Source: Lysobacter sp. ISL-50
Lineage (GTDB): Bacteria; Pseudomonadota; Gammaproteobacteria; Xanthomonadales; Xanthomonadaceae
Assembly (NCBI RefSeq): GCF_018612875.1
Contig: NZ_JAGGRI010000009.1
Span: 1 to 64,000 of the forward strand
DNA: 64,000 nucleotides
Direction: 5' to 3'
The notes under the pieces were generated by a model that had not been told where the DNA came from, ran no database searches, and saw only the letters and a list, made by a program, of their open reading frames with translations. Shown piece after piece: positions 63,275 to 64,000 of the stretch. Each line of letters starts with the position of its first letter. Position 1 is the stretch's first letter. A program made the position numbers and the translations under genes.

Positions 63275-64000
63275 ATGACGAACTGGTACTACCACGATCC
63301 GGCCCAGGGCCGCGTCGGCCCGATCGACGCCGACACCTTGCGCGGCCACTTCCGCGCTGGCCGCATCGGCCGCGACACCCTGCTGTGGCGCGAAGGCCTG
63401 CGCGAATGGCAGCCGCTGGAGCGGCTGTCGGCCGAACTGGGCCTGGACGACGACCTGATGTCGCCTCCGCCGCCTCCGGTCGTGCCGCCGCCGCTGCCCG
63501 AACCGCCCCACTACGCCATCGACGGCAACGACGCGTCGGCGTCCGCGCCGGCGCAGAACCACGCCCAGCGCAGCGTCAGCCCGGCCGACTACGCCCCGGC
63601 TCATGTCGCCCGCCGCCAGCCCGCGCCGCCGCCCAAGCGCGGCCTGTCGGGCTGCATGATCGTGCTGATCGTGCTCGCGGTGCTGGCCATTCCGGTGCTC
63701 GGCGTCCTGGTCGCGATCGCCTTGCCGGCGTACCAGGACTACACCTTCCGCGCCAAGGTCTCGGCCGCGCTGGCCGCGGCCGGCCCATACAAGACCCAGG
63801 TCGCCGAACACTACCTCGCCCACGACGGCTGCCCGAACAACGCCTCGCCCGGCTTCCGCCCCGCCGAAGCCTATGCGACCGCGCAGATCGCCTCGATCGA
63901 GTTCGGCCGCATGCAGGACAGCGGCCAGTGCGGCATCCAGATCGAACTGCGCGGCTTCAACACCCCGCAACTCGACGGCAAGAAGATCTGGCAGTCGTTC
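63275..64000 (+). CDS. GYF-domain protein with pilin-like helix (partial at window end)
   Basis: Open from ATG 63275 (GGGGGAG upstream) to the last base, at least 242 aa. Residues 1-45 are a GYF_2 domain (WYYHDPAQGRVGPIDADTL, LLWREGLREWQPL). A Pro-rich linker leads to one membrane helix, MIVLIVLAVLAIPVLGVL, then VAIALPAYQDYTFRAKVSAA as in type IV pilins, and a globular region with Cys residues. It may be an anchored, pilin-like protein of unknown role. Confidence 0.75.
   Translation, partial: MTNWYYHDPAQGRVGPIDADTLRGHFRAGRIGRDTLLWREGLREWQPLERLSAELGLDDDLMSPPPPPVVPPPLPEPPHYAIDGNDASASAPAQNHAQRSVSPADYAPAHVARRQPAPPPKRGLSGCMIVLIVLAVLAIPVLGVLVAIALPAYQDYTFRAKVSAALAAAGPYKTQVAEHYLAHDGCPNNASPGFRPAEAYATAQIASIEFGRMQDSGQCGIQIELRGFNTPQLDGKKIWQSF

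Overview
The window looks like a chromosome segment of a high-GC gammaproteobacterium of the Xanthomonadaceae, most likely Lysobacter or a close relative. The basis is the GC-rich coding bias, an intact housekeeping block (rpoD-dtd, def-fmt-rsmB, LysM protein-dprA-smg) in the order usual for xanthomonads, and a GH92 mannosidase/mannose operon typical of these lytic predators. The assignment is inference from gene content; no 16S is present.

Bases 1 to about 19,900 are a mobile element. A long minus-strand train (14245 down to 7074) encodes an AlpA-like HTH protein, an AAA ATPase, a probable SSB-like protein, a RecB-like nuclease, a D5-type primase-helicase and a RuvC-like resolvase, with very small genes chained by ATGA or TGATG overlaps. 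Two overlapping DNA methyltransferases lie further down. Divergent from the train, after an 800-base control region packed with copies of AGCTAGGAAT, plus-strand genes lead to a DUF2924 protein, three consecutive serine-recombinase-domain proteins, and an XRE protein with a histone-H1-like tail, ended by a clear terminator at 19.9 kb. No capsid, tail, portal or terminase gene is visible, so in this window it reads as an integrative replicon or satellite rather than a complete prophage.

Bases 19.9 to 33.0 kb are a second, mosaic accessory region. It holds (a) a minus-strand operon with two Rieske oxygenases, two PuuD-like membrane proteins (one with a cytochrome c domain) and an MFS exporter; (b) integron-type material: attC-like hairpins next to a HEPN-motif gene and a coiled-coil/zinc-ribbon gene, with two decayed H-NS gene copies; (c) a lower-GC three-gene operon led by a putative PD-(D/E)XK nuclease, a candidate defence system. 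It ends at a tRNA 3'-end-like fragment at 33.0 kb, shortly before an intact tRNA-Ile2(CAU).

From 33.3 kb on the sequence is core-like. A divergent GH92 mannosidase / LacI regulator pair with two operator palindromes controls transporter, kinase and isomerase genes that would take mannose to fructose and fructose-6-phosphate. Then come three tandem paralogous membrane proteins, rpoD and dtd, an LpxL-like acyltransferase, a Sel1-like secreted protein, a YdbS/YdbT-like PH-domain pair, an envelope glycan block (CDP-glycerol-type transferase, WaaE-like GT2, O-antigen ligase, ArnT-like GT39), and rsmB-fmt-def, LysM, dprA, smg and a GYF/pilin-like gene cut by the window end.
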